This document shows, one piece after another, positions 17,953-28,500 of a stretch of 64,000 nt of DNA; position 1 is the first letter of the stretch; each line of letters begins with the position of its first letter. The notes under the pieces were generated by a model, which was given only the letters and a program-made list of their open reading frames with translations, was not told the origin of the DNA and searched no databases. A program made the translations under genes and the position numbers. The stretch comes from Endozoicomonas sp965232255 (GTDB taxonomy: Bacteria > Pseudomonadota > Gammaproteobacteria > Pseudomonadales > Endozoicomonadaceae), in assembly GCA_965232255.1 (NCBI GenBank), contig OZ246962.1, forward strand, positions 1,984,001 through 2,048,000. The letters are read 5' to 3'.

Positions 17953-19188
17953 ATGCAGCCGATTCAGCAATTCTGGTTAACTTTCAAAGCCTTTGCCGTA
18001 GAAGTTATCAAGCGTTTTGTGGCTAATCGCTGTCTTGACGATGCAGCCGCGCTGACATATACGACACTGTTTGCTGTTGTGCCATTGATGACGGTGACCT
18101 ACAGCATACTTTCGGCAGTGCCAAGCCTGAATAATGTGGGTGGCGTTATCCAGAATTTTATCTTCGAAAGTTTTGTGCCCACCACCGGAGAGCTGGTTCA
18201 TACCTACTTGCTGGAATTCTCCCGGCAGGCGCGTAAGTTAACTGGCCTGGGCATTCTCTTCCTGGTGGTCACTGCCTTTTTGATGCTTAGAACCATTGAT
18301 AAAACGCTCAATAGCATATGGCAAGTGACACAGAGTCGTCGTGGTATGGCGGCGTTCCTGCTCTATTGGGCGGTTCTTACACTTGGTCCGGTATTGTTCA
18401 GTGCAGGTTTCCTGGTCACCTCCTACCTGGCTTCGGTAAAACTGGTATCCGATACCACGGCAATCATTGGTGGTGAGCAGTTGTTATTGCGTCTGATGCC
18501 GTTTTGTTTGAGTTCGATCGTGCTTACCTTGCTCTACACCGCCGTGCCTAATCGTAAAGTGCCTGTGTTGCACGCGTTGATTGGGGCGGTGTTTGTTGCC
18601 TTGTTGATTGAGCTGGCTAAAGTTATTTTCACGTGGTCTATCTCCATATCGCCAACCTATTACCTGATTTATGGCGCTTTTGCCGCCGTGCCGCTGTTTT
18701 TGAGTTGGATCTATATCACCTGGCTGCTGGTGCTGTTTGGCGCAGTGCTGGTGCGTTCGCTGGATCTTTATGGTTGTCGGGCCTCGGGCGAGGAGCCGCC
18801 GCCGCTGATTTCCATGCTATTTATTCTCAAGCAGTTGCTGGATAAGTTTGAGACAGGCCAAGGGGTGCAGTTCTCTGACTTGCCAAAGCCCGGTTTTCCA
18901 CTTTCGGTGGATGATTGGGAGAACCAGACCGCACGCCTGAGGGATATGGGCTATATCAGCAGGAATGAGGCAGGTCAGTGGCTGCTGGCCCGGGATTTGC
19001 GGCAGGTTACGCTGTTTTCCTTCTGCGAACAGCTACCCTGGCCTATGCCCAGGAATGACCAGTTGCAAAATATCCTGGTAACTGATCAACAAAACTGGCT
19101 CTCTGACCTGATTGAGCGGACGCGCGTCGTCAACAGTGCCAAGCGGGAAGCACTGGACTGCTCTCTGGATCAATTGCTGATGGAATAA
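17953..19188 (+). CDS. YihY-family inner-membrane protein
   Basis: A 411-residue protein of the YihY/virulence-factor-BrkB family, formerly miscalled ribonuclease BN. The membrane domain has about six helices, with signatures CLDDAAALTYTTLFAVVPLMTV, FLMLRTIDKTLNSIWQV and YGAFAAVPLFLSWIYITWLLVLFGA. A cytoplasmic C-terminal part of about 130 residues looks winged-helix-like, as in longer family members. ATG 17953 follows AAGGAG by six bases, so the open frame upstream to 17842 is not used. The function is not established. Confidence 0.9.
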   Translation: MQPIQQFWLTFKAFAVEVIKRFVANRCLDDAAALTYTTLFAVVPLMTVTYSILSAVPSLNNVGGVIQNFIFESFVPTTGELVHTYLLEFSRQARKLTGLGILFLVVTAFLMLRTIDKTLNSIWQVTQSRRGMAAFLLYWAVLTLGPVLFSAGFLVTSYLASVKLVSDTTAIIGGEQLLLRLMPFCLSSIVLTLLYTAVPNRKVPVLHALIGAVFVALLIELAKVIFTWSISISPTYYLIYGAFAAVPLFLSWIYITWLLVLFGAVLVRSLDLYGCRASGEEPPPLISMLFILKQLLDKFETGQGVQFSDLPKPGFPLSVDDWENQTARLRDMGYISRNEAGQWLLARDLRQVTLFSFCEQLPWPMPRNDQLQNILVTDQQNWLSDLIERTRVVNSAKREALDCSLDQLLME

Positions 19189-19356
19189 CGACAGAAGAGC
19201 GTAGTGAGTCGTGGGCTAATTGGTGATCGTATGCTGGCAGTAAATCGAACCAGTGGTGCTTATTTCTTCACATTTGTCATATATTCTGTAGCTCACGGGC
19301 ACGGGACTGCTTAGCAGTGATGATCTGGTAGCCCAGCAATAAGTGGGAGGTGTTCG

Positions 19357-19806
19357 GTGACAATAACAAAAATGCTGGGATACAGTCTGATTGCGCTGTG
19401 GCTGAGTGCCTGTAGCAAGCCAGTTACATTCACCGATTTAACGGGCAACCGTGTTACTCTGACTGGTGATCAGTGGTTGGTGCTTAATTTCTGGGCCGAG
19501 TGGTGTGAGCCTTGCCGAGAAGAGGTGCCCGAGCTAAATGCCTTGGCCAGCAGCGGTCAGGTGCGAGTACTGGGGGTGGACTTTGATGGCAGTCAGGGTG
19601 AGGGACTGGTGAATAAGGTCAAGGTCTTGGACATTCGCTTCCCGGTGTTGCGTGAATCTCCCGTTGCCGCTTTGGGTGTGTCCCCGCCACAAGTTCTGCC
19701 CGCCACATTTATTGTCTCGCCCGGTGGTGCGGTGATCACAAAACTGTTTGGACCCCAGACACGCCAAAGCCTTGAGGCAGAAATGGCTAGGCTGGTTGAG
19801 CAGTAG
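19357..19806 (+). CDS. TlpA-like thioredoxin-fold lipoprotein
   Basis: A 149-residue protein starting with GTG after a GGGAGG site. A signal peptide ends in a lipobox (LSAC), so it should be anchored in the envelope. The thioredoxin fold carries the redox motif WCEPC within LNFWAEWCEPCREEVPEL, and the cis-proline region VLPATFIVSPGG is present. It is probably a periplasmic thiol-disulfide reductase of the TlpA/ResA group. The next gene, an acylphosphatase, follows after 16 bp and is probably co-transcribed. Confidence 0.88.
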   Translation: MTITKMLGYSLIALWLSACSKPVTFTDLTGNRVTLTGDQWLVLNFWAEWCEPCREEVPELNALASSGQVRVLGVDFDGSQGEGLVNKVKVLDIRFPVLRESPVAALGVSPPQVLPATFIVSPGGAVITKLFGPQTRQSLEAEMARLVEQ

Positions 19807-19822
19807 TACAGGAGAGCATTCC

Positions 19823-20095
19823 ATGGCTGATGTGTGCAAGCGGGTTTTTGTTGAAGGTCGGGTTCAGGGCGTCTGGTTTCGTGGGTCAACCCAGGAGAAA
19901 GCGCGAGGCCTGGGCATCGGCGGCTGGGTTCGCAATTTGCCTGATGGTCGGGTAGAGGTGTTGATGTGTGGTCCCAGGGCAGCGGTGGCTGAGCTGGAGC
20001 AATGGCTGCACCAGGGGCCGCGTATGGCCAGAGTTGACCGTATCACTGTGACGGAAGAGCTACCACAGAGTTTTGCCAGCTTCACCACCGACTAA
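19823..20095 (+). CDS. acyP: Acylphosphatase
   Basis: A 90-residue cytoplasmic enzyme hydrolysing acyl phosphates. Both catalytic residues are visible: the Arg in VEGRVQGVWFRGST and the Asn in GGWVRNLPDGRVEV. The length and the ferredoxin-like layout are typical. ATG 19823 follows AGGAGA by about seven bases; it starts 16 bp after the TlpA-like gene, suggesting one transcript. Confidence 0.93.
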   Translation: MADVCKRVFVEGRVQGVWFRGSTQEKARGLGIGGWVRNLPDGRVEVLMCGPRAAVAELEQWLHQGPRMARVDRITVTEELPQSFASFTTD

Positions 20096-20226
20096 TATGG
20101 CTGAGTGCATCCCCTCGTTAAACCGCAGGTCGCGATCGTCCGATGTAGACCTAGAAATAAAACTAAAGACGAGCAGTTTATAGTTAATAAGTCATTCACT
20201 GTTTCAAGGACGAGGCTTGCCAGATT

Positions 20227-20697
20227 ATGAATACCAGGGACAATCAGTCTGTGCCACCGCTGCTGGCTTACATGGCCAGAGGCGGCACCATCAAAGACCT
20301 GCGTAATATGGATCAGCGTCAGCTTGATACCATCTATCAAGTGGCTTTTGCCCGATTTAATTCCGGCCAGTTCCATGAGGCGCTGCAAATGTTTCGTCAT
20401 CTTTGCTTGCTTGATCATACCTGCTACGCCTATTTCCTTGGGTTGGGAATGGCCCAGTATCAGCTTGGCGACTACGCCCAGGCAGGAGCCACACTGGCTC
20501 ACGGGGAAAAACTTGATGGCAGTGATCCAAGGGCGTCGTTGATGTTGGCCCACTGTTTTGCCGAACTTGAACTGTGGAGTCTTGCCAGGCAAGCGCTGTC
20601 TGAAGTGGTGCTCAGGGCCAGTGTTTCTGGACGCTGGCAAGATGAGAGTCAGCAAGCGGAAAAACTGTTGCTTAAGGTAAACAATAAGTTGGGCTGA
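20227..20697 (+). CDS. LcrH/SycD/SicA-type type III secretion chaperone
   Basis: A 156-residue, all-helical protein with the start typical of class II type III secretion chaperones: GGTIKDLRNMDQRQLDTIYQ, then TPR repeats ARFNSGQFHEALQMFRHLC, YFLGLGMAQYQLGDYAQA and ALSEVVLRAS. Known members hold hydrophobic translocators or other substrates in the cytoplasm before secretion. Start: AAGGACGAGG about 11 bases upstream. It is followed after 90 bp by a 479-residue candidate cargo. No secretion-apparatus genes are in the window. Confidence 0.82.
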   Translation: MNTRDNQSVPPLLAYMARGGTIKDLRNMDQRQLDTIYQVAFARFNSGQFHEALQMFRHLCLLDHTCYAYFLGLGMAQYQLGDYAQAGATLAHGEKLDGSDPRASLMLAHCFAELELWSLARQALSEVVLRASVSGRWQDESQQAEKLLLKVNNKLG

Positions 20698-20787
20698 TCT
20701 GCTCTGTGTTCGGGAGATTTTCTCAGCACACGAACAGGTTACCGGTTAAGGACAATTGATTAAGGACAGCCCAGGGAGGGTGTTAAT

Positions 20788-22227
20788 ATGTCAAATCCCA
20801 TAGGAAATTCTGGAAATTCACAAGCTCCGGGCGTGGGCAGTGCTCAGTCGAACCCCGGAGCAGTTGCTGCCAATTCAGTCAGCAGCGGTTTCAGCGCTGA
20901 TAATTCGGTATCTCATGTTGGGGCATCCTCTGCCAATGGTGGTGATGGTGTGTTGCTCGATAATCCCGGCGACAGCCCGCTGAATAGCCGTAATTACCTG
21001 GCGCAGGCTGTGCAAACCAAGCTTGCGGCGCTTCAGGCCGTGGTGGCATTGCATAATGGCCTGCCCACTGATGAAATTGATCTTTCCGATACGCAAAACC
21101 TGCTGCTGGCCCTGCGGGCAACACTGAACGATATCAAGGTGCTCAGTAGTGCCGCGACCCTTGATATTCGTTCATTGCAGTTTCAGCAAACGCAACAGAT
21201 GGTTCGTAACACGCCTGCCAAAGTTGGTGCCATCCGCCAGGATATTGCCAATACCCAGACCGAGATTGAGCAAAAACAATCTCTGATAAATACCTATGAA
21301 AATGACAATGTTGGCGAAAACGTCATTGCGCCACTGCGGGCCAAGATTGCCGAACTCGAAGCACACAAACACAGTCAGGAAATGCGTATTGTGGCCAGAG
21401 AGGCTCTGGCCATAGTTGCCGGTGATAATAACCGTATTCTGCGGGAGCTGCTGGTGACGCCGGTGAGGACTAGCAGCAAAGCCTCGTTGCACACTGGCGA
21501 AGAGGAACTTGATAAACTCAAGCGGGAGCTGCAGATGCTCGCAAACCGCTTTGCCAAAGAGGATGTACGGGCAGTGCTGGCCAGCCAGATTCTGGCGGAG
21601 TTTAACCGCAACCTGGTAAGGGAAGCTGATCGTCACTCGCCAAAAGTGTCAGAAAAGGCGCCAGAACTTTTGCCACAAACAGTCCCTGAAGTGTTGCCGC
21701 CGCAGCTGGTGAAAAACCTGTTCCAGTTTTTGTCAGCGCAAAATCTTCCAGAATTGTCAGTCGTCAGTGAAGCTAAAGCACCATCTGAGCAGGCAATCAG
21801 CGATGCCGCTGAAGGATTGGCATTGGTTATTGCTGCCACGGTAGATACTGACGTGCCTGATAAATCCAAGGCTGAAGTTGAAGAGAGTACCGCGAGCCAA
21901 AGTGACCGTCCGGTTATGAGTACCGCCAAAGCAACCAATGCCGTCAGTGAGGAAAATCCGGTGGACCAGCCTATCCTGGGCGACAATCTGAGCCTGGAAG
22001 GAGCCAATAACCCACAAACATTTACCTTGTTGCTGCTCAAGGAGCGCATGGCGGATATAAAAGAAGCGCTGAGTAAAAACCTCGACGGTACTGTAGTGGA
22101 TTCCGCCGGTGCCAATCAGCTGGCCCAATTGCTTGAGCAAGAGCAGAAAATTGATGCCATGGTTGCCGAGGCATTAAAAGACGCTGAGCGTGCAGAAGAA
22201 GCGATTCGCCGGGCCAGCAAAGCCTGA
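20788..22227 (+). CDS. Candidate type III secretion substrate (coiled-coil, 479 aa)
   Basis: No family is recognised. The first 60 residues are Ser/Asn/Gly-rich and disordered-looking, as is common in type III substrates. Residues 70-260 are helical with coiled-coil-like stretches (DIANTQTEIEQKQSLIN, LRAKIAELEAHKHSQ, GEEELDKLKREL). A Ser/Ala/Val linker and a final coiled coil rich in Ala/Glu (LEQEQKIDAMVAEALKDAE) follow. No membrane helix is seen, unlike SipB/IpaB translocators. The start has a strong GGGAGGG site. It directly follows the LcrH-like chaperone and ends at a strong terminator, so the two form a self-contained unit; the cargo role is inferred from that pairing. Confidence 0.6.
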   Translation: MSNPIGNSGNSQAPGVGSAQSNPGAVAANSVSSGFSADNSVSHVGASSANGGDGVLLDNPGDSPLNSRNYLAQAVQTKLAALQAVVALHNGLPTDEIDLSDTQNLLLALRATLNDIKVLSSAATLDIRSLQFQQTQQMVRNTPAKVGAIRQDIANTQTEIEQKQSLINTYENDNVGENVIAPLRAKIAELEAHKHSQEMRIVAREALAIVAGDNNRILRELLVTPVRTSSKASLHTGEEELDKLKRELQMLANRFAKEDVRAVLASQILAEFNRNLVREADRHSPKVSEKAPELLPQTVPEVLPPQLVKNLFQFLSAQNLPELSVVSEAKAPSEQAISDAAEGLALVIAATVDTDVPDKSKAEVEESTASQSDRPVMSTAKATNAVSEENPVDQPILGDNLSLEGANNPQTFTLLLLKERMADIKEALSKNLDGTVVDSAGANQLAQLLEQEQKIDAMVAEALKDAERAEEAIRRASKA

Positions 22228-22240
22228 GTTCATCTCTCTG

Positions 22241-22272
22241 GCTTGCTCCACACTCAGTGGAGCAAGCTTTTT
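22241..22272 (+). terminator. Rho-independent terminator of the chaperone-cargo unit
   Basis: A perfect 11-bp stem (GCTTGCTCCAC/GTGGAGCAAGC) with a 5-base loop is followed by five T, 13 bp after the stop codon. The rest of the gap to 22554 shows no gene. Confidence 0.93.
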
Positions 22273-22554
22273 GTCTGCTGCCGCCACTGGCATAAAAAAT
22301 CTTCTGTCGTGTTCCCTCCGTTATCCCTGTTGAAGTGACATTGCGCCAACTTGTCCTGACGATGTTTTTTGTCTTACGGCGGCTGACTCCGCTCGCCTTT
22401 GGGGTATAATGCTCAATTTTCTGTCAATTAGTAAACCAAAGGCCGGTGGGATATCGTCGGCACTTTCGGGCCGTGCCAGAGACACCGCGTCGCTGAAAAT
22501 GCTGATCGGTGTGTCTTGCGCGGCTGTTTTTCGATTAGAGGTAGACCAGCGTCA

Positions 22555-22827
22555 ATGCCGATCTATGAGTACCAGTGTGAGCAATGCTCTGAAGTGACTG
22601 AGGCAATTCAAAAATTCAGCGATGCGCCATTGAGCGATTGCCCGGCCTGTGGTCAGTCTGCGCTGAAAAAGCTGTTAAGCGCGCCATCCTTTCGCTTGAA
22701 AGGAGGCGGATGGTATGAGACTGACTTCAAAGGGGGCAGTAAAAAGAATCTGGCCTCCAGCGACAATCACTGTCCGTCCAAAGACAGCAAGAGCGGTTGT
22801 GGCAGTTGTCCGGCAACCAGTGATTGA
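22555..22827 (+). CDS. FmdB-family zinc-ribbon regulatory protein
   Basis: A 90-residue protein starting with the typical MPIYEYQCEQC, with a second Cys pair in DCPACGQSALKKLLSAPSF, which together form a small zinc ribbon. The C-terminal part is Ser/Lys/Gly-rich with CGSCPATSD. This family commonly sits just upstream of aspS, as here (55 bp). The role is uncertain. Confidence 0.88.
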   Translation: MPIYEYQCEQCSEVTEAIQKFSDAPLSDCPACGQSALKKLLSAPSFRLKGGGWYETDFKGGSKKNLASSDNHCPSKDSKSGCGSCPATSD

Positions 22828-22882
22828 GCGCTATTCAGATTCCTGAATGACGTCTGATTGAATTCCTGACTTGAGGTATATT

Positions 22883-24667
22883 ATGCGCAGCCATTATTGC
22901 GGTGAACTGAATCTTGCCCATGACGGGCAGGAAGTGACCCTGTGCGGTTGGGTTCATCGCCGCCGTGACCACGGTGGTGTCATCTTTCTGGACCTGCGCG
23001 ACCGCGAAGGTCTGGCCCAGGTGGTGGTGGACCCGGATACCGAAGAAGCCTTCGCCCTGGCCGACAAGGCCCGCAGTGAGTATGTGCTGAAAATTACCGG
23101 CATCGTCCGTCCGCGTCCGGAGGGCACGGCCAACGCCAATATGTCCACTGGCGAAATCGAGGTGCTTGGCAAACAGGTTGAGATTCTCAACCAGGCTCAA
23201 ACTCCACCATTTCAGATCGAAGGCTACACCGATGTTGGCGAAGACGTGCGCCTGCGTAACCGTGTGGTTGACCTGCGTCGTCCGGAGATGCAAGAGAAGC
23301 TGATTCTGCGCAGCAAGGCCACCGCTGTTGTGCGCCGCTTTATGGAAGAACACGGCTTTTTGGATATTGAAACGCCAATGCTGACTCGCGCCACACCTGA
23401 AGGCGCTCGCGATTACCTGGTGCCCAGCCGAGTACACCCTGGGCACTTTTATGCGCTGCCCCAGTCGCCCCAGCTGTTCAAGCAGATGTTGATGGTGTCC
23501 GGTTTTGATCGTTACTACCAGATCGTCAAATGTTTTCGCGACGAAGACCTGCGGGCTGACCGTCAGCCAGAATTTACCCAGATCGATATTGAAACGTCCT
23601 TCCTGGACGAGGAGCAGATCATGGGCATTACCGAAGCCATGGTCAAAACCCTGTTTATGGAAACCAAAGGCATCGATCTGGGCGCTGCGTTCTCGCGCAT
23701 GACTTACGCTGAGGCCATGAGTCGCTTTGGCTCCGACAAACCAGACCTGCGTATTCCACTGGAGCTGGTGGATGTAGCCGACCTGATGGCAGGCGTTGAT
23801 TTCAAAGTATTCAAAGGCCCGGCAGAAGACCCGCAAGGTCGTGTGGCAGCCTTGAAAGTCACTGGCGGTGCCGAACTGAGCCGCAAGCAGATTGATGACT
23901 ATACCAGGTTTGTCAGTATCTACGGTGCCAAAGGGTTGGCCTGGATCAAGGTCAATGAGCTGGAAAAGGGCGTCGAAGGCTTACAATCACCCATCATCAA
24001 GTTCCTCGGCGATGACGTGACCATGAACATCATGACGCGCCTGGGCGCAGCCAATGGTGACATCGTCTTCTTCGGTGCCGACAAGGAAACCATCGTCAAC
24101 GAAGCACTCGGCGCACTGCGTTGCAAGGTGGGCGAAGACCTGAACCTGTACACCTGTGACTGGGCACCTCTGTGGGTGGTTGACTTCCCGATGTTTGAAG
24201 AGACCGACAACGGCACGCTCACCGCGCTACACCACCCCTTCACTGCACCGACCTGTTCGCCTGAGGAGCTGGAAGCCAATCCGGCACAAGCATTGTCCAG
24301 AGCTTATGATATGGTGTTGAATGGCTATGAAGTGGGCGGTGGCTCTGTGCGTATCCATCGACAGGAGATGCAGCAGGCCGTGTTCCGCGTGCTGGACATT
24401 CAGGAGGAAGAACAACGCGAGAAGTTTGGCTTCCTGCTCGACGCCCTGAAGTACGGCGCACCACCTCACGGTGGTCTGGCCTTTGGTCTCGACCGCTTGG
24501 TCATGTTGTTGTGCGGCACCACCAATATCCGTGAAGTGATTGCTTTCCCGAAAACCCAGTCGGCGTCGTGCTTGCTGACTCAGGCACCGGGAGAAGTGGA
24601 GAGCCAGCAGTTGCAGGATCTGAATCTGCGTATCCGTCGTGATCCGGCGTCTGCCACCAGTCACTGA
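22883..24667 (+). CDS. aspS: Aspartyl-tRNA synthetase
   Basis: A 594-residue class II synthetase charging tRNA-Asp. Order of domains: N-terminal OB-fold anticodon-binding domain (GQEVTLCGWVHRRRDHGGVIF, DLRDREG); catalytic core with motif 2 (CFRDEDLRADRQPEFTQID); the bacterial GAD insertion; and motif 3 (GAPPHGGLAFGLDRLVMLL). ATG 22883 follows a GAGG site; the frame opens slightly upstream. yebC follows after 59 bp in the same direction. Confidence 0.97.
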   Translation: MRSHYCGELNLAHDGQEVTLCGWVHRRRDHGGVIFLDLRDREGLAQVVVDPDTEEAFALADKARSEYVLKITGIVRPRPEGTANANMSTGEIEVLGKQVEILNQAQTPPFQIEGYTDVGEDVRLRNRVVDLRRPEMQEKLILRSKATAVVRRFMEEHGFLDIETPMLTRATPEGARDYLVPSRVHPGHFYALPQSPQLFKQMLMVSGFDRYYQIVKCFRDEDLRADRQPEFTQIDIETSFLDEEQIMGITEAMVKTLFMETKGIDLGAAFSRMTYAEAMSRFGSDKPDLRIPLELVDVADLMAGVDFKVFKGPAEDPQGRVAALKVTGGAELSRKQIDDYTRFVSIYGAKGLAWIKVNELEKGVEGLQSPIIKFLGDDVTMNIMTRLGAANGDIVFFGADKETIVNEALGALRCKVGEDLNLYTCDWAPLWVVDFPMFEETDNGTLTALHHPFTAPTCSPEELEANPAQALSRAYDMVLNGYEVGGGSVRIHRQEMQQAVFRVLDIQEEEQREKFGFLLDALKYGAPPHGGLAFGLDRLVMLLCGTTNIREVIAFPKTQSASCLLTQAPGEVESQQLQDLNLRIRRDPASATSH

Positions 24668-24726
24668 TTGATTCGGGCAACCGTCGGACGCATGGTTGCC
24701 AGCGAAGCATTTGCACAGAGGTTTTT

Positions 24727-25473
24727 ATGGCAGGTCATAGTAAATGGGCCAACATCAAGCATCGCAAGGCGGCACAGGACGCCAAGCGTGGCAAGGTTTT
24801 TACCAAGATCATTCGTGAGTTGGTCGTCGCTGCCAAGCAGGGCGGTGGCAATATAGAAGACAACCCCAAGCTGCGGGCAATTGTTGATAAGGCGCTTGGT
24901 GCCAACATGACCCGGGACACCATCAACCGCGCCATCGCTCGCGGCGCTGGCGGTGATGACGATTCCAACATGGAAGAGGTAACCTACGAAGGTTACGGCG
25001 CTGGTGGCATCGCGGTACTGGTGGAGTGTCTGACTGACAACCGCAATCGTACGGTGGCTGAAGTGCGTCACGCCTTCTCCAAACACGGAGGCAATCTGGG
25101 TACCGACGGTTCCGTGGCCTATCTGTTTGAACGCAAAGGGCAAATTTTCTTTGAACCTGGCGTTGATGAAGATCAGCTGATGGAAGCTGCCCTTGAAGCC
25201 GGCGCTGAAGACGTAACCAGTAATGACGATGGCTCGGCAGAAGTGCTGACCGAATGGACTGAGTTTATGTCAGTTAAGGATGCTCTGGAGGCGGCCGGTT
25301 TCACGCCAGCTGGTGGTGAGGTAGCGATGATTGCCTCCACCCAGACCGAGTTGGATTTGGCCGGTGCTGAGAAAATCATGAAACTGGTCGATCGCCTGGA
25401 AGACCTGGACGATGTGCAAAACGTTTATACCAACGCTGATATTCCGGCCGAGGTAATGGAACAACTGACCTAA
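24727..25473 (+). CDS. yebC: YebC/TACO1-family protein
   Basis: A 248-residue member of the YebC/PmpR family, described as transcription regulators and, more recently, as translation factors easing ribosome stalling. Signature at the start: GHSKWANIKHRKAAQDAKRG. Further motifs are NIEDNPKLRAIVDKAL, YEGYGAGGIAVLVECLTDN and the LEDLDDVQNVYTNADI C-terminus. An AGAGG site lies upstream. The order aspS-yebC followed by ruvCAB is typical of gammaproteobacteria; here a 1215-codon minus-strand gene separates yebC from ruvC. Confidence 0.96.
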   Translation: MAGHSKWANIKHRKAAQDAKRGKVFTKIIRELVVAAKQGGGNIEDNPKLRAIVDKALGANMTRDTINRAIARGAGGDDDSNMEEVTYEGYGAGGIAVLVECLTDNRNRTVAEVRHAFSKHGGNLGTDGSVAYLFERKGQIFFEPGVDEDQLMEAALEAGAEDVTSNDDGSAEVLTEWTEFMSVKDALEAAGFTPAGGEVAMIASTQTELDLAGAEKIMKLVDRLEDLDDVQNVYTNADIPAEVMEQLT

Positions 25474-25491
25474 AAGTGTTCAGACATAAAG

Positions 25492-25517
25492 AAACCCGGA
25501 TTTGCCGGGTTTTTTTA
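25492..25517. terminator. Bidirectional Rho-independent terminator
   Basis: The stem AACCCGG/CCGGGTT with a 5-base loop is flanked by T-runs in the plus direction and by a shorter T-rich tract in the minus direction. It lies between the convergent yebC and the 1215-codon gene. Confidence 0.93.
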
Positions 25518-25526
25518 TAGCCTGGT

Positions 25527-28500
25527 TTATTGTGCAACTGGTGGTTTGACCCCGAAAAGCTCTCCTTGGTGATCAACAACAGTGAACGTTCGTGAGCGTA
25601 AATCGGTAGCCAGCCGGTCGAAGGCTGGATCGGGAAAACGTTGATGAATGGTATCCAAGGCGTGTATCAGCGCCATCCTGGCCATGTTGTCCAGTTTGGG
25701 GTCGGCAACTTCCAGTGCGGCCAGAATGCTGATGCGAATCATTGCCATCAGCGCCCGTGCTGGCCCGGCAGTCATGGAAATAACCAGGTTAAGCTCGTCC
25801 ATGATAATGGCGTCAATGCGTCTGCTGCGGATTGTCTCTCGCGAGGACAAACCGGGAGCGTCAAATGCGTATAGCGCTGACACAGCCGGATTCGGATCCA
25901 CACAAGTGATCAAGTCAACAACATAAATCCAGTGTTTTGGTTGTCGGTGTCCTTTTTTGTGCAAGATCAGGTTACAGGAGAGACATTTTGTACCGTAAAA
26001 AATCTCGGTTCGTTCGTCTGTCGTGGTGATTTCAAAGTCGATTTTTAGGTCATTGTTCTGGTGAGCAGCACTTGACAGTGTTTTGCGTACTTGCTGTTTC
26101 ACAGTAGTGAGTTGCGCCTGATCCAGAATCAGCAGGTCGGTATCTCTGGGAGTTGTTGCCCGCTTGATAATGGCCACGTCAATTTGGGGCAACGGCAGGC
26201 TGCCAATATGCGCCAGTGCATGAGCGCCCCAAAGTGCTTGTAGCTGCGTCTGAAAAGCGCGACTGCCCATGTACACCACAGGGATGTTGCGGTCAATCAA
26301 AGCATTGGCCTGGCTGGCAATATGTTGATGAAAATAATCGCGCTGTCTGATGGTTAACTGGTCATCCAGCCTGATCCGGATACCCGTTAAAAAATGAGAA
26401 AAGCTGATTTGACCACTGTGATTTTTAGTGACGACCAGCTCGCTAGGGGTTGGTGAGTAAAAGTCGTCGCTGGTGGTTCTGTATGCAGCCAACTGAATAT
26501 GGAGCTGTTGGCCAATGTGGTCAAGGAATTGCTTGCCAGTAAGCTTGTGCTCCCGGGCAGACTCAAGGCAGGGAATTTTCAGGTTGTTCAAGGATGGGGA
26601 GTGATCCAGGGTAAAGCCCGGTCCTGGCAGTGGCATCATGGTAAAAGCAGTGGCTTTGCCAGGTGAGTTCAGATAGCTTGGGTTCGGCAATGATCGCGGT
26701 GGCACATCAGCATCGTTACCTGTTGTTTTTGCTAACCTGGTACGATGTTTGATTTTCTTTGTCGACACGTCATAAACGTGTTGCTCCAGCGCATAAAGAC
26801 CTGGGAATTCGCTCATCAGAATCTGCTTGCGTTTTTCCAGCATGAGATCAAGACCAAGCTTTAAATGATGTTGATGCTCAGTGTTGACCAGCAGAGAGTT
26901 TTGTACCGCTGCAAATAACGTCCGCCCCAGGCTTTCATGTTGATCATTGGTTTTTGATTTTATTTTGCCGAGCTTTTTGCTGCACTCTTGTAACTGTTGC
27001 TGAATCTTTTTATTTAATGTGGTGAATTTGTCAATCTGCTTTTGGAAATTTGCGATTTTTCCTTTGGTGCTTTGTTGAGAATATGCTCCTGCGATGCTGG
27101 TTATATAGGAGTATGACAGCATAAAAATCAATCGGCACTCGCTAATGTATTGACTGATCCGTTCATCATGTTGGCAGCAATGAATAAGCGTCAGTAATTG
27201 TTGGGTACAAGGTAGTTGTTGTTTTTTCATTGTCAGGCGATGGATTAATTGTTCGCCTTGTTGTTGATTCCATTCGTTAATAGTCAGCTCATTGTGGGCA
27301 AATAAATAGTGATTGATTGTTTTATGCAGTTCACTGTTGGTGAATAACATCGGCTCCAGTGGTGCTGGCAGCTCGGCAATGGGTAAGAGCGCCGTAGCCT
27401 GCCCAGGTGTTTCTTTTGTTTGCTCACCGGTTATGTGTGTTGATGCCTCTTTAAAGGTGGCTTCAAGGTCTGACTGATAGGTTATTATTACTTCGTTCAG
27501 TGCTTCCCGAATTGGTATTAGTTGTTGGTAACTTGGACAGGCGTTTAGATTCTCATCGCCAATCAGACCCAGCCTACACAGGTGACTAACCCAAATGTCC
27601 AGGTTGTACAGCTCCTCTTGTAACTCTTCCACGCGCATTTTTGACCGGTGCTGGTGTTGAAATGCTTCCAGTCTGATCATTTTGTTCAATGCTATGCAGG
27701 CAGTGTCAACACCGAGCATAATATGGTCGGACAAAGGGTAGCGTCGCCGTGCTGCGCTTGTCTGCTTTAATTGCGTTAACAATTGATGCCAATTCCCAGT
27801 GTCAGTACTGGTGTTTTTACCACTCATAATTTCGGTGGCTGCATCACCGCTTGGGTTAGCCAGGCAAGTGATCTTTTCCAGCACAATAGTCCTTGTCTCA
27901 ATATGTTTTTCCATTGCTGCTTCTGTGGCGTGCAACAGCTCGGCATAACGCAGGTATTTTTCAACGATGCTAGCGTCAGAAATGGTGAGCAGCTCGGCTA
28001 TGGAGACACCGGTTTCTCCAGTGTAGCGATCAATGAATTCAAACAAACGCTCGCGTCCCTGGTCAAGCATATCCATCTGGCTTTTGGCACGTGATCGGGC
28101 GAACAGCTCTACGGTAGCCAGTGATCGGCAGAAATTAAAAAGGGCATCGTTTAGTTGGGACTGATCAATTCGTGGTTTTTTCAGGCTGGGTTGCAATACG
28201 TGTTTAATACTGGAAAATTTTCTTGGGATTACTTTTGTACCGAGTTTGTGCACTGCAATGTTGTTGATCGCATCAAGATCCCGTAATCGACATTCGATCA
28301 TACACTCAAGGTGCATTGCGCTGCAGGAAATAAATGGTTTAAGGAGTGTTGGCAAGCGATAAAGTGCTGTTTCAGGATTGTTGATTACATTACCTATGGT
28401 TAACTGCAAATTAGCATAATGGGCGGCAAGGATTAAAGCAGATTGTCCCATTTGTTCGCTGAGAAAAAGACACTTGCTGGCCACTTGATCATATAGGCTT

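Noticed and set aside
22835..23836. 333-codon minus-strand frame within aspS
   Set aside because: Antisense shadow of aspS, which is full length with all class II motifs.
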